Source of the DNA: Acidobacteriota bacterium
GTDB lineage: Bacteria > Acidobacteriota > Thermoanaerobaculia > Multivoradales > SZUA-115
Reading direction: 5' to 3'
NCBI GenBank assembly: GCA_024277255.1
Contig: JAJRVQ010000134.1
Location: forward strand, 248,001-312,000
DNA length: 64,000 nucleotides
The number at the start of each line of letters is the position of its first letter. Within the stretch, counting starts at the first letter, position 1. This document shows positions 37,035-45,884 of the stretch, in pieces. The notes beneath the pieces were generated by a model. The model was not told where the DNA came from, did no database searches, and saw nothing but the letters and a program-made list of their open reading frames with translations. The translations under genes were made by a program, and so were the position numbers.

Positions 37035-38189
37035 ATGTCCCCGACTCGCACCCATCGCCGGCAACCGCGTAGCCTCCTGGGCGCGCTCTCTTGGCTGCTC
37101 CTGGCCACATTGTTGCTTTCCGGCCTCGCCTGTTCCCGAGTCGAGGAGGAGGCCGCGACGGGCCAGGAAGTCAAACCGCCGGTCGAGGCACGAGCCTCGG
37201 CCGATCCGGCGGTGGCGACCACGGGCGATGTGATCACCTATTCGGTCATCGTCGAGCACGACCCCGAGATCGCCATCACCCTGCCCGAACCGGGAGCCCA
37301 GATCGCCGGCTTTCGCATCATCGACTTGGGCCAGGATGAACCGAAGCGGATCGGCGAGCGGGTGGTCGAGCGCCGGTGGTACGAGCTGCGCGCCGACCTG
37401 GTCGGCTCCTACGTCCTGCCCCCTGTCACCGTCAGCTACCGCACCTCCGGCGGCGAGGACGGCGGGGGCGGCGAGGGCGATGAAGAAACCGCCGAGACCG
37501 CGGAGGCCGAGGCAGCCGAAACGGCAACGATCAGCACCTCCGAGATCTTCGTCGAGGTGCAGTCGGTACTGCCGGCCGACGGCGAAGCGGCCGACATTCG
37601 CGACATCAAGCCACTGCAACCGCTGCCGCGGGAACTCCCCTGGAGATGGATCACCGCCGGCATCGCCCTGGCTCTGCTCCTCCTCGCCGCCGCCGGTTAC
37701 TGGTTCTGGCGACGGCGACGGCCGGCGGTGGCCAAGCCCGCCCTCCCCGCGCACCTGCTCGCCTTTCGCCAGCTCGATGCGCTGCGCGGCACCGATTTCT
37801 CCAATCCGGCGGCGGTGCGCCGCTTCCATTTCGAGATTTCCGAGGTGCTGCGCGGCTACGTCGAGGGCCGCTTCGGCCTCAACGCCACCGACTTGACCCG
37901 CCAGGAGATCATCCCGCTGTTGGCCAACTTGCCCGGCCTCGACCCACAGCCGAGGGAGGACTTGGAGCAGTTTCTTCTCGCCACCGATCGGGTCAAATTC
38001 GCCGCCTTCGACCCCCCCCCCGAGGAGATCGAGAGGACCTACGAACTGGCCCTCGGTTTCGTCGAAGCGACGGCACCCAAGGCGGAGGCGACGGAAGCGG
38101 GAGGGCCGAGCACGGAGGCCGGCAGGGGGCCGCAAGAGGCGACTAGACCGGCGGCGATGGGCGAATCGAGCGGCGAGGAGGCGGCGTGA
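37035..38189 (+). CDS. BatD/DUF4381-like membrane protein
   Basis: Protein of 384 residues. A hydrophobic N-terminal signal (possibly a lipoprotein, LSGLAC) is followed by an Ig-like BatD-type domain (ATTGDVITYSVIVEHDPEIA). An acidic linker, a membrane segment (about 202-222) and a cytoplasmic DUF4381-like helical domain (HFEISEVLRGYVEGRFGLNA) come next. A run of ten C at 38012-38021 inside the coding frame encodes Pro-Pro-Pro and is prone to slippage. The stop overlaps the next start by four bases. Confidence 0.8.
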   Translation: MSPTRTHRRQPRSLLGALSWLLLATLLLSGLACSRVEEEAATGQEVKPPVEARASADPAVATTGDVITYSVIVEHDPEIAITLPEPGAQIAGFRIIDLGQDEPKRIGERVVERRWYELRADLVGSYVLPPVTVSYRTSGGEDGGGGEGDEETAETAEAEAAETATISTSEIFVEVQSVLPADGEAADIRDIKPLQPLPRELPWRWITAGIALALLLLAAAGYWFWRRRRPAVAKPALPAHLLAFRQLDALRGTDFSNPAAVRRFHFEISEVLRGYVEGRFGLNATDLTRQEIIPLLANLPGLDPQPREDLEQFLLATDRVKFAAFDPPPEEIERTYELALGFVEATAPKAEATEAGGPSTEAGRGPQEATRPAAMGESSGEEAA

Positions 38190-39226
38190 ACGACAACACG
38201 ATCTTCTTCGCCGATCGCTGGATCCTCTCGTGGCTGGTGCCGCTCCTCCTCCTCTGGGCCGCCTGCTGGCTCTGGCTGCTGCCCCGGCTGCGCCGAGGCC
38301 ACGGTGCCGCCGCGGTGCGCTTCTCCACCTTGAAACAGCTCGCGAAGCTCAAGCCCTCGTGGACGGTGCGGCTGCGACGGTTGGTCCTCGGGCTGCGGCT
38401 GCTCACCCTGGCACTGTTGATCTTGGCCATGGCTCGGCCGCAGACCGGGCTCAAACTGACCAAGACCTCCACCGAAGGGGTCGACATCATCTTGGCGATC
38501 GACACTTCGGGCAGCATGCAAGCCCTCGATCTCGATGCCGAGCGGGCGATCGCCAAGCGCCGCGACCGTCTGCAGGTGGTGCGCGGCGTGGTCGACGACT
38601 TTGTCCAGCAGCGCGAGAACGACCAGATCGGCCTCGTCGTCTTCGGCGCCGAGGCCTTCACCCAGTGCCCGCTGACCCTCGACCACGGCATCGTCGCCAC
38701 CTTCCTCGACCGGTTGGAGATCGGCATGGCGGGCGACGCCACCGCCATCGGCTCGGCGTTGGGCACCGCCGTCAAGCGGCTCAAGGATTCGGTGGCCAAG
38801 TCGAAGGTGGTCATCCTGCTCACCGATGGTCGCAGCAACGCCGGAGCGCTGTCGCCGCTGAAAGCCGCCGAGATCGCCAAGACCTTCGACGTCAAGGTCT
38901 ACACCGTGGGCGCCGGAACCCGCGGCAAGGCACCGTTCATCGTCGAGACCCTGCTCGGCAAGCAGGTGATTTACGAGAATGTCGAGATCGACGAGGCGAC
39001 GCTGACCAAGATCGCCACGACGACAGGCGGTGCCTACTTTCGGGCCGAAGACCGCGAGGCGCTGGCGGAGGTCTACAGCACAATCGATGAACTGGAAAAG
39101 ACCGAGATCACCATGGAGTCCTACATGGAATACAACGAGCGCTTCTCGGCCCTGGTGATTCCCGCCATCGCCCTCTTGCTGCTCGAAGTCGTCCTCCTCG
39201 GCACACGGTTGAGGAAGCTCCCATGA
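38186..39226 (+). CDS. batA: BatA, von Willebrand A domain membrane protein
   Basis: Protein of 346 residues with an N-terminal membrane segment, a second hydrophobic segment, a VWA domain holding the MIDAS motif DTSGSM (about residue 110) and a C-terminal membrane segment (ALVIPAIALLLLEVVLLGT). This is the standard BatA/BatB architecture. The VWA domain binds a divalent ion and protein partners in the periplasmic or membrane Bat complex. It overlaps the neighbouring genes by four bases on both sides. Confidence 0.92.
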   Translation: MNDNTIFFADRWILSWLVPLLLLWAACWLWLLPRLRRGHGAAAVRFSTLKQLAKLKPSWTVRLRRLVLGLRLLTLALLILAMARPQTGLKLTKTSTEGVDIILAIDTSGSMQALDLDAERAIAKRRDRLQVVRGVVDDFVQQRENDQIGLVVFGAEAFTQCPLTLDHGIVATFLDRLEIGMAGDATAIGSALGTAVKRLKDSVAKSKVVILLTDGRSNAGALSPLKAAEIAKTFDVKVYTVGAGTRGKAPFIVETLLGKQVIYENVEIDEATLTKIATTTGGAYFRAEDREALAEVYSTIDELEKTEITMESYMEYNERFSALVIPAIALLLLEVVLLGTRLRKLP

Positions 39227-40329
39227 AGAGTGCGCTGCTCCTGCGCCGTCCAGCTCTCGCGGCGATGCTCACCCCCGCCGCGCTGGGGCTCGGCGGATGT
39301 TCCGAAATACAGCTCGGCAACAGCCAACTGCTGTGGTCCCTGTGGTTGGTACCCGCCCTGCTGGTCTTCTACATCTTCGTCTTTCGCACTAAGACCCGCC
39401 TGCTCCGGCGCTTCGCCGTCGCCGGCATGTTGGAGCGGCTGACCCGCGGCATCAGCCGCCCGCGCCAGTACCTCAAGGCGACCCTGGTGCTGATCGGCCT
39501 CGCCGCCTGTCTCCTGGCGCTGGCCATGCCGCGCTGGGGCTTCACCTGGGAGGAGGTCAAACGGCAAGGGGTCGATGTCGTGGTGGCGCTGGATGTCTCG
39601 GACAGTATGTTGGTCGAGGACGCCGAGACCGGCGGCAGGTTGAGCCGGCTGGAGCGCGCCAAGCGGGAGATCGTCGACCTACTGCGGTTGATGGAGGGCG
39701 ACCGCATCGGCCTGGTCGCCTTTGCCGGCGCCGCCTTCGTCGAGTGCCCGCTCACCCTCGATTACGGCGCCGCCGAAATCTTCCTCGACTCCATCGACAC
39801 CGACCTCATTCCGGTCAAGGGGACCGACCTCGGCCGCGCCCTGCGCACCGCACTCGCCGCCTTCGACGGCGGCTCCCAACCCTCCCGCGCCATCATCCTG
39901 ATCACCGACGGCGAAGATCACTCCGGCCAGGCCCTGGCCGCCGCCGCCGAGGCCAAGGCGGCGGGAGTGAGGATCTTCACCATCGGTATCGGGCGTGACG
40001 AAGGAGCACCGATTCCAGCGACCGGCGGCGGCATGCGCCGCGACCGGCGGGGCGAGATGATCCTGAGCCGGCTCGATGAGCCGACGCTGCAGAAAATCGC
40101 CTTGGAGACAGGCGGCCGCTACGTCCGCTCGGTCACCGGCGACGTCGACCTGGAAAAGATCTACTCGCAGGGCATCAAGGCGACCCTCGAAGACCGCGAA
40201 CTGGGTTCGAAACGGCAACGTCGCTGGGAGGAACGGTTCCAGTGGCTGCTCGCCATCGCCCTCTTCGCCCTGATGCTGGAGCCGCTTCTTTCCGAACGCC
40301 TTCGCCCGAGGAGGACCGCAGATGGCTAA
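39223..40329 (+). CDS. batB: BatB, von Willebrand A domain membrane protein
   Basis: Protein of 368 residues and a paralogue of the preceding gene. N-terminal and second hydrophobic segments are followed by a VWA domain with MIDAS motif DVSDSM and a C-terminal membrane segment (FQWLLAIALFALMLEPLL). The divergent third MIDAS position still keeps D-x-S-x-S. It overlaps batA by four bases and batC by eight. Confidence 0.92.
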   Translation: MKSALLLRRPALAAMLTPAALGLGGCSEIQLGNSQLLWSLWLVPALLVFYIFVFRTKTRLLRRFAVAGMLERLTRGISRPRQYLKATLVLIGLAACLLALAMPRWGFTWEEVKRQGVDVVVALDVSDSMLVEDAETGGRLSRLERAKREIVDLLRLMEGDRIGLVAFAGAAFVECPLTLDYGAAEIFLDSIDTDLIPVKGTDLGRALRTALAAFDGGSQPSRAIILITDGEDHSGQALAAAAEAKAAGVRIFTIGIGRDEGAPIPATGGGMRRDRRGEMILSRLDEPTLQKIALETGGRYVRSVTGDVDLEKIYSQGIKATLEDRELGSKRQRRWEERFQWLLAIALFALMLEPLLSERLRPRRTADG

Positions 40330-41449
40330 CCACCGCCGCATCCTCGCCGTCGCCTGCTGTGGCGCCTGGATCTACGCCGCCCTGGCGCCCTGTGTCGCGG
40401 CCCAGAGCCCGACCTCGACCTCGACGCAGCCAACACCGCAGCGCACTCCACCGCAGCCTGTGTCGCCGGCCAACCCGGCCGAAGGTGTCACCGGCAAGTC
40501 AGCGCCGAAAACCTTCGACGACCCCGCCGCCGCCTACTCCGCCGGCCGCTACGACCAGGCGTTACAGGGATTCGTCGACGCCCAGGTCGAGCACCCCGAA
40601 GATCCGGCCGTGCTGATGAACCTGGGTAGCGCCCACTACAAGATGCGCGACTTCGATCAGGCGCAAACCGCCTTCGCCGCGGCCACCCTCGCTGCGGATC
40701 CCGAATTGGCCGCCCAGGCCTTCTACAACCTGGGCAACGTCGCCTTTCGCCAGGGGCAGTTGGAAGAGGCGGTCGCCCGCTATCAGCGAGCTCTCGAACT
40801 CAACCCCGACGACACCGACGCCAAGTTCAATCTCGAATTCACTCGCGACGAGATTCGCCGCCGGCTGGAAGAGGCGAAGAAGCGCCAGGAGGAACAACAA
40901 CAGCAGGGCAGCGAACAGGGCGAACAAGGCGAGCAACAGCAGGGCGATCAGCAGCCAGGGGCGAACGACTCCCCATCCGGCGGAGAGCCGCAGAGCCAGG
41001 CCAGCGACCAGGATCAAGACGGCTTGCCCGATCAAACCGAGCGCAACGGTGCCAACCCCACCGACCCCGCCAACCCGGACACCGACGGCGACGGCCTCGC
41101 CGACGGTCAGGAAGACGCCAACCGCAACGGCCAGGTCGACGAAGGCGAGACCGATCCCAACAAGGCGGACAGTGACGGGGACGGCCTTGCCGACGGACAG
41201 GATCCGCAACCGGCCGAAGGCTCGGCACAAGGGGGTGACCCCTCCCAGGATGATCCAAACGGGGAAGAGCAGTCCTCCGAAGAGCAGCCTGCCGGCCAGG
41301 AAGGGGCGGAACTGGAAGGCCAGCCTCAACCCGGTGAGATGACCCCCGAAGAGGCGGCTCGCTATCTCGCCGCTCTGGACGAGGGGCGCCCCGATGCCAA
41401 GCGGCGAGGCAAGAAAGGGCGGCCGACACGGCCGGCAAAGGACTGGTGA
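40322..41449 (+). CDS. batC: BatC-like TPR protein with calcium-binding-type repeats
   Basis: Protein of 375 residues. A signal peptide is followed by three to four TPR units (about 55-175, NLGNVAFRQGQLEEAVARYQ). After a Gln-rich stretch come acidic thrombospondin-3/EF-hand-like repeats (DQDQDGLPD, DTDGDGLADGQED, DSDGDGLADGQD) of the kind that bind calcium. Those repeats are not usual in BatC and suggest calcium-dependent stiffness or docking. It is periplasmic and overlaps both neighbours. Confidence 0.85.
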   Translation: MANHRRILAVACCGAWIYAALAPCVAAQSPTSTSTQPTPQRTPPQPVSPANPAEGVTGKSAPKTFDDPAAAYSAGRYDQALQGFVDAQVEHPEDPAVLMNLGSAHYKMRDFDQAQTAFAAATLAADPELAAQAFYNLGNVAFRQGQLEEAVARYQRALELNPDDTDAKFNLEFTRDEIRRRLEEAKKRQEEQQQQGSEQGEQGEQQQGDQQPGANDSPSGGEPQSQASDQDQDGLPDQTERNGANPTDPANPDTDGDGLADGQEDANRNGQVDEGETDPNKADSDGDGLADGQDPQPAEGSAQGGDPSQDDPNGEEQSSEEQPAGQEGAELEGQPQPGEMTPEEAARYLAALDEGRPDAKRRGKKGRPTRPAKDW

Positions 41450-43248
41450 GTCTCCTGCGCTCAGTGCCGGCACGGGCGGCCAGGGTCCTGCTCGCCCTCG
41501 CTCTGACGGTCTTTCTGACCTCGCCGGCGGATGGGCAGGTCCAACCTGGTATCGAAGCGATGATCGATCGCAACGATGCCACCCTCGAGGATCAGCTCTT
41601 CCTCACCATCGTCGTCCAGGGGTCGCAGGAGGCGCAACCGAAGCTGCCCGACCTTTCCGCCTTCCGGGTCACCTCGGCCGGCACCTCACGACAGATTCAA
41701 TACATCAACGGTGTCTCTTCGATCAGCGTCAGTTACAACTTCCGGCTGATTCCGATCCAAGCCGGTACCTGGGAGATTGGAGCGGCCAGCGTTGAGATCG
41801 ACGGCAAAGAGTATTCGAGCAAGCCGTTCAAGATCCGCATCCGCGAGGCCGGTGCCGAGCCGGCCGCCCAGCGCGACATTTTTGTCACCGCGCGAGTCTC
41901 GGACTCCTCGCCCTACGTCGGCCAACAGGTGATCTACACCTGGCGCCTCTACCGCCGGGTGCGCATCGTCGAGCCGCAGATCGAGAGCCTCGACTTCCCC
42001 GGCTTCCTGGTCGAGGACCTGGGGGAGGTCAACGAGTACAAGACCAACCACCAGGGTCGGCAGTTCCTGGTCACCGAATTCAACAAGGCGCTCTTCGCGC
42101 AGGAGACCGGCACCCTCACTTTGCCCCCCTCGCGACTGGCGGTCAACTTGGTGGTGCAAGACTCGCAGCGTCGCGGGTTCGGCAGCTTCTTCGGTCGCCA
42201 GCGAACCAAGGCCCGGGTGTTGAGTACCCAGCCGATCGAGCTCCAGGTGCGCCCACTGCCGGCCTCACCCGCCAACTTTTCGGGGCTGATCGGAGACTTC
42301 AACATCCGCTCGCAGCTCAGCCGAGCCGAGTTGAAAGTCGGTGAATCCACCACCCTGAAGGTCATCATCTCCGGTAGCGGCAATGCCCAGATGATCGGCC
42401 AGCCGGCCATCCCGGAGTTGAGCGGTTTCAAGATCTACGACAACCAACCGACGACCAAACTCAACCGCGAGAACTCCGGAGTCAGCGGGCGCAAGACCTA
42501 CATCAAGGACCTCGTCCCACTCGCCGCCGGGGAGCTGTCGGTTCCCGCCCTCACCTTGACCTATTTCGATCCGTCCGCCGGTAGCTACCGCACCAAATCG
42601 ACCGCCCCGCTTCTCCTCGCCGTGGCGCCATCGGACGGCCAAGAAGAGCTGCGCCTCACCGAGTCGATGGCGCCGACGACCGGTAAAGTCTCCGTGCGCA
42701 TCCTGGCCGACGACATCCTGCCGATCTATCGCGGCCTCGACGCCCTGGCGGCGCAGCGACCGGCGACCTTGATCACCACCTGGCGGGACGGCCTCTGGCT
42801 GGCGGGGCTCGCTTTGCCACCGCTCCTCTTCGCCCTCTTCGTCGCCTTCGATCGCCAGCAACGCCGCTATGCCCAGGACAGTGGCCTGAGGCGCCGCCGC
42901 GGCGCTCTGCGCAAGGCGCTGGCAACCCTCGACAAGGTCGCCACGATCGATGACGCCGAACACGCCTCCGCCCTCACCGCCGATACCCTGCGCATCTACG
43001 TCGGCGACAAGCTTGGAGTCGAAGGCAGCGCCTTGACCGCTCAAGAGGTCGACGACCGGCTACGGCGCCACGGCATCAGCGACTCTCTGGCCGAGGAGGC
43101 GCACCGCCTGCTGTCGCAGCTCGAAGCTGCCCGCTACTCCGCCGATCGGCTTGCTCCCGCGGCGATGGCCACACCGATTCGCCAGCTGATTCAACAGCTC
43201 GACCGACACCTCACACCACGGCCGGGTAGAGCTTGGAGAGGACGATGA
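41446..43248 (+). CDS. batD: BatD protein
   Basis: Protein of 600 residues. A signal peptide is followed by tandem Ig-like BatD domains (DRNDATLEDQLFLTIVVQGS, DSSPYVGQQVIYTWRLYRRV, IRSQLSRAELKVGESTTLKV), a membrane segment near residues 445-465 (LWLAGLALPPLLFALFVAF) and a cytoplasmic helical domain. It is the largest Bat component and is thought to scaffold BatA and BatB in the envelope. GTG or ATG start overlapping batC by four bases. Confidence 0.92.
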   Translation: MSLLRSVPARAARVLLALALTVFLTSPADGQVQPGIEAMIDRNDATLEDQLFLTIVVQGSQEAQPKLPDLSAFRVTSAGTSRQIQYINGVSSISVSYNFRLIPIQAGTWEIGAASVEIDGKEYSSKPFKIRIREAGAEPAAQRDIFVTARVSDSSPYVGQQVIYTWRLYRRVRIVEPQIESLDFPGFLVEDLGEVNEYKTNHQGRQFLVTEFNKALFAQETGTLTLPPSRLAVNLVVQDSQRRGFGSFFGRQRTKARVLSTQPIELQVRPLPASPANFSGLIGDFNIRSQLSRAELKVGESTTLKVIISGSGNAQMIGQPAIPELSGFKIYDNQPTTKLNRENSGVSGRKTYIKDLVPLAAGELSVPALTLTYFDPSAGSYRTKSTAPLLLAVAPSDGQEELRLTESMAPTTGKVSVRILADDILPIYRGLDALAAQRPATLITTWRDGLWLAGLALPPLLFALFVAFDRQQRRYAQDSGLRRRRGALRKALATLDKVATIDDAEHASALTADTLRIYVGDKLGVEGSALTAQEVDDRLRRHGISDSLAEEAHRLLSQLEAARYSADRLAPAAMATPIRQLIQQLDRHLTPRPGRAWRGR

Positions 43249-44219
43249 GGATCCGCCCGCAGCCACACCAGCTTTGGGCTTGGCTGGTGCTTGTCGCCCT
43301 CAGTCCCGCCGCCGCCAGCCCCGTCCCGGCCAACGCAGGGGCGCAGGAGCCCTTGCGGGGTGACGAGGAAGCGATCACCCTGGAGGTTCCCAGCGCTTCG
43401 ACTTCGCCGGCGGATTCTCCCGCGCCTACCCAACCGGCTGCCGAGCCACCGGCCGTGCCGGAGAGCGACGCCGCAGCCGGCGCAGCTGGCGAAGAAAGCG
43501 GCCAGCCCTCCTCCGCCGGCGACGAACTCGATCCCGCCGAAACCTTGGTCAACGCCAACCGCGCCTACGAGGCGGCCCAGTACACCCAGGCCGTTGAGTT
43601 CTACAACCAGGTGCTCGAAGCGGGGGCCGGCGATGGTCGGATCTTCTACAACCTGGGCAACGCCTACCTGCGCAACGGCCAACTGGGCTACGCCATCGCC
43701 GCCTACCGCCGCGCGGCCGCCCTGCGGCCACGCGACCAGGAAATCGCCGCCAACCTCGCCTTCGCCCGCAAGAGCACGCGCAACGACCTGGCCCCGCCCA
43801 CCGCGTCACAGCTGCAACAGACGCTCTTTTTCTGGCACTACCGGCTGAGTCGAAGCGAGCTGTTACGGCTCCTGGTGCTGGCGAACTTGGCATTGTGGGC
43901 CTTCCTGGCCCTGCGCCGCCTGCACCCGGACTCCGAAGTTGTGCGCTGGTTGTCGATGGTCGCCCTGATCCTGGTGATCGCCTTCGGCACCTCTCTAGCC
44001 TTGCGGCTGGCGCGCCCCTCCAGGGTGGCGGTGGTCCTGCCGCAAGAGATCGCGGCTCACTCCGGCAACGACGTCCAATCCGTGGTGCGCTTCAAGCTAC
44101 AAACGGGCGCCGAGGTACGGGTTGTGGAAGCGCGGGGCAACTGGCTGCGCATCGAGCTTCCCGACGGGCAGCAAGGTTGGGTCGAACACCAGCACGCGGA
44201 AGTCGTCGTCGACGGATGA
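43245..44219 (+). CDS. batE: BatE-like TPR protein with SH3b domain
   Basis: Protein of 324 residues. The order is signal peptide, TPR units (about 105-180, IFYNLGNAYLRNGQLGYAIA), two membrane segments (about 205-265) and a C-terminal bacterial SH3-like domain (LQTGAEVRVVEARGNWLRIE ending GWVEHQHAEV). That is the BatE architecture. ATG 43245 overlaps the batD stop as ATGA and has GGAGAGG upstream. TTG 43233 is unlikely. It is the last gene of the Bat operon. Confidence 0.88.
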   Translation: MRIRPQPHQLWAWLVLVALSPAAASPVPANAGAQEPLRGDEEAITLEVPSASTSPADSPAPTQPAAEPPAVPESDAAAGAAGEESGQPSSAGDELDPAETLVNANRAYEAAQYTQAVEFYNQVLEAGAGDGRIFYNLGNAYLRNGQLGYAIAAYRRAAALRPRDQEIAANLAFARKSTRNDLAPPTASQLQQTLFFWHYRLSRSELLRLLVLANLALWAFLALRRLHPDSEVVRWLSMVALILVIAFGTSLALRLARPSRVAVVLPQEIAAHSGNDVQSVVRFKLQTGAEVRVVEARGNWLRIELPDGQQGWVEHQHAEVVVDG

Positions 44220-44250
44220 GACTCGGGCAGCGCAGACCGAGGCAACCTGG

Positions 44251-44712
44251 CTACCTGCGAACCACCATCTTGGCGATCGCCATGGCCATTCCCAGGTGCG
44301 CCCCTTCGTGGAAGTTGTTGAATTCGAGAGCGTCCTCGATCGAAGCGAGGGTCACTCCTACCGAGGTGGGGTACGAGTTGTATTGTTGAAAAAGACCGGC
44401 CGCATAGTCCCGCTCCAGCTGTTGTGGCAGCTGAGTCAGCAGCCGGCGAATCCGCTCGATGTCCGGAGGCTGCTTCCACCCCGCCGGCGAGCTACCTTTG
44501 CGCAGCGCTTCGACGAGGCCCTGATCGACATGCATTGGCTGCCCGGCAAGGGCGTAGTGCAACATTTGCTGGGTCACCACCGCATGGCCGACATTCCACA
44601 GGATGTTGTTGGACCGCCCGGGCGGGATCTCCAGCCATTGTTCGGGCGTCAGATCCTTTGTCAGCTCCACGTACAGCTGTCTGATCGCCTTCAGAAAGTC
44701 AATCGATCGCAT
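44251..44712 (-). CDS. DinB-family four-helix protein
   Basis: Protein of 153 residues with the DinB/YfiT-like metal-binding four-helix pattern: His in NILWNVGHAVVTQQ and His-x3-His in NFHEGAHLGM near the C-terminus. Members include nickel- or zinc-dependent thiol transferases (mycothiol, bacillithiol) and proteins of unknown role. It overlaps the upstream DJ-1/PfpI gene by 14 bases, so the two are translated from one message. Confidence 0.85.
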   Translation of the reverse strand: MRSIDFLKAIRQLYVELTKDLTPEQWLEIPPGRSNNILWNVGHAVVTQQMLHYALAGQPMHVDQGLVEALRKGSSPAGWKQPPDIERIRRLLTQLPQQLERDYAAGLFQQYNSYPTSVGVTLASIEDALEFNNFHEGAHLGMAMAIAKMVVRR

Positions 44713-45508
44713 CGCGCTCGCTCTCCTTGGGAATCACCAGTCCCTCCATCGGCACCGCCCGCGGCGGCCAGTCAATAATCAGGCCACGGCCAACGCGCCG
44801 CGCCACTTTCTCACCGTAGAGATGGTCGACCAGGTACATGGCCGGATCGTAGCTCTTGGCACCCCCCTGCGAGGTGATCGCCCGGTCGTCATGGACGAAG
44901 CTCGGGCCGCGCCGCAGGTCGAGGTGGGGAAACCTCTCGGCGAACTTGTCCTGATCGCCCGGGAAGGTGGTCACCGCCAGCCCATCGAGCAACCCCGCCT
45001 GAGCCAAGACGAAGGCGCCATCGCACAGCGAGAGGACAAACCGAGCCTTGGAGCCGACCTCGGAAACCCAGGAGATCATGCGCTCGTCCTTGAGATCCTC
45101 GTCCAGGCTCCCCTCGGCGCTCGGCACCACCAAAATGTCGATCGCCGGGGCCGTCTCGAAGGAGTAGTGGCTGGAAATGGTCAACCCTTCGAAGGTCACC
45201 ACCGGCTTTCCGTCGGGCGAGACGGTAAAGACTTCCAGGGCCGGATCGGTATGGAAGCGGGTGTGCTGAAGGATGTCGTAGGGGGCGATCAACTCCGAGT
45301 TGTAGACACCGTCGACGATCAAGAAACCCACCGATAGGGGCCGCTCGGCCGCCACCCCCGGCGCCGGCAAGCGACGCCAGGGCAGTCCCGATCCCTGCGA
45401 TCCCACACCTGCATCCGATCCCTCACCCGTTTCGGGTGCCGCGCAGCCCCACATTCCGCAGATCATCGACCCCAAGGCCAAGCCCACCAACCACTTGCTC
45501 ATTTTCAT
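44699..45508 (-). CDS. exported DJ-1/PfpI-family protein
   Basis: Protein of 269 residues. A hydrophobic N-terminal signal (WLVGLALGSMICGMWGCA, possibly a lipoprotein although the lipobox is poor) is followed by a DJ-1/PfpI domain. The nucleophile-elbow Cys is in VLSLCDGAFVLAQAGLLDG. The domain resembles the N-terminal part of GlxA-type AraC regulators, here without an HTH. Envelope location sets it apart from cytoplasmic glyoxalase or chaperone DJ-1 proteins. Role unknown. Confidence 0.82.
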   Translation of the reverse strand: MKMSKWLVGLALGSMICGMWGCAAPETGEGSDAGVGSQGSGLPWRRLPAPGVAAERPLSVGFLIVDGVYNSELIAPYDILQHTRFHTDPALEVFTVSPDGKPVVTFEGLTISSHYSFETAPAIDILVVPSAEGSLDEDLKDERMISWVSEVGSKARFVLSLCDGAFVLAQAGLLDGLAVTTFPGDQDKFAERFPHLDLRRGPSFVHDDRAITSQGGAKSYDPAMYLVDHLYGEKVARRVGRGLIIDWPPRAVPMEGLVIPKESERDAID

Positions 45509-45591
45509 GGCGCAACTCTAACCTGCCACGGGTGGTTAAGGAATGGTCAAAGTCCGCGCGGAGGTGTCGCCGGCCTCTAGAGGTCCGGCCT

Positions 45592-45762
45592 CTAGGAACC
45601 CTGCTCCTGGCCGGCCAATTGCTGCTCGATGCGTTCGAGGCGACTCTCCAACCTCTCCAAGGCCAACAAGATCATGATGTGCGTTTTCTTCGCATCGATA
45701 CCCACCGGACTGTCGTCCTGGGCGATCTGGTCCGCAATACGCTGAAAATCAGACTCTTCCAT
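45592..45762 (-). CDS. 56-residue coiled-coil small protein
   Basis: Small open frame from ATG 45762 to TAG at 45592, with GGAGAGG about six bases upstream. The product opens MEESDFQRIADQIAQDD, continues through GIDAKKTHIMILLALERLES and ends in a charged heptad-like helix (RLERIEQQLAGQEQ). The ribosome site, helix-forming composition and position between two unrelated genes support it as real. It is too short for most gene finders. No function is known. The amphipathic helix suggests dimerisation. Confidence 0.7.
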   Translation of the reverse strand: MEESDFQRIADQIAQDDSPVGIDAKKTHIMILLALERLESRLERIEQQLAGQEQGS

Positions 45763-45870
45763 GACTCAACCTCTCCTTTGCTGGCGATCTCTGGTGGCCT
45801 CCAGCATAGCCGCTACAGCCGCGAGAGTCACCGGCGTGCCGCACGTTCCCCAACTCTTCGCCCCCGCCGA

Positions 45871-45884
45871 TACAATCGCCCGAC
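45871..45884 (+). promoter_or_regulatory. -10 box implying leaderless plsC transcript
   Basis: TACAAT (45871-45876) lies eight bases before ATG 45885, and there is no Shine-Dalgarno sequence. Transcription would start at or beside the A of the start codon. The -35 region is weak. Confidence 0.45.

Noticed and set aside
36753..38135. 460-codon minus-strand frame within the Bat operon
   Set aside because: It is antisense to two overlapping Bat genes and has no recognisable domain.
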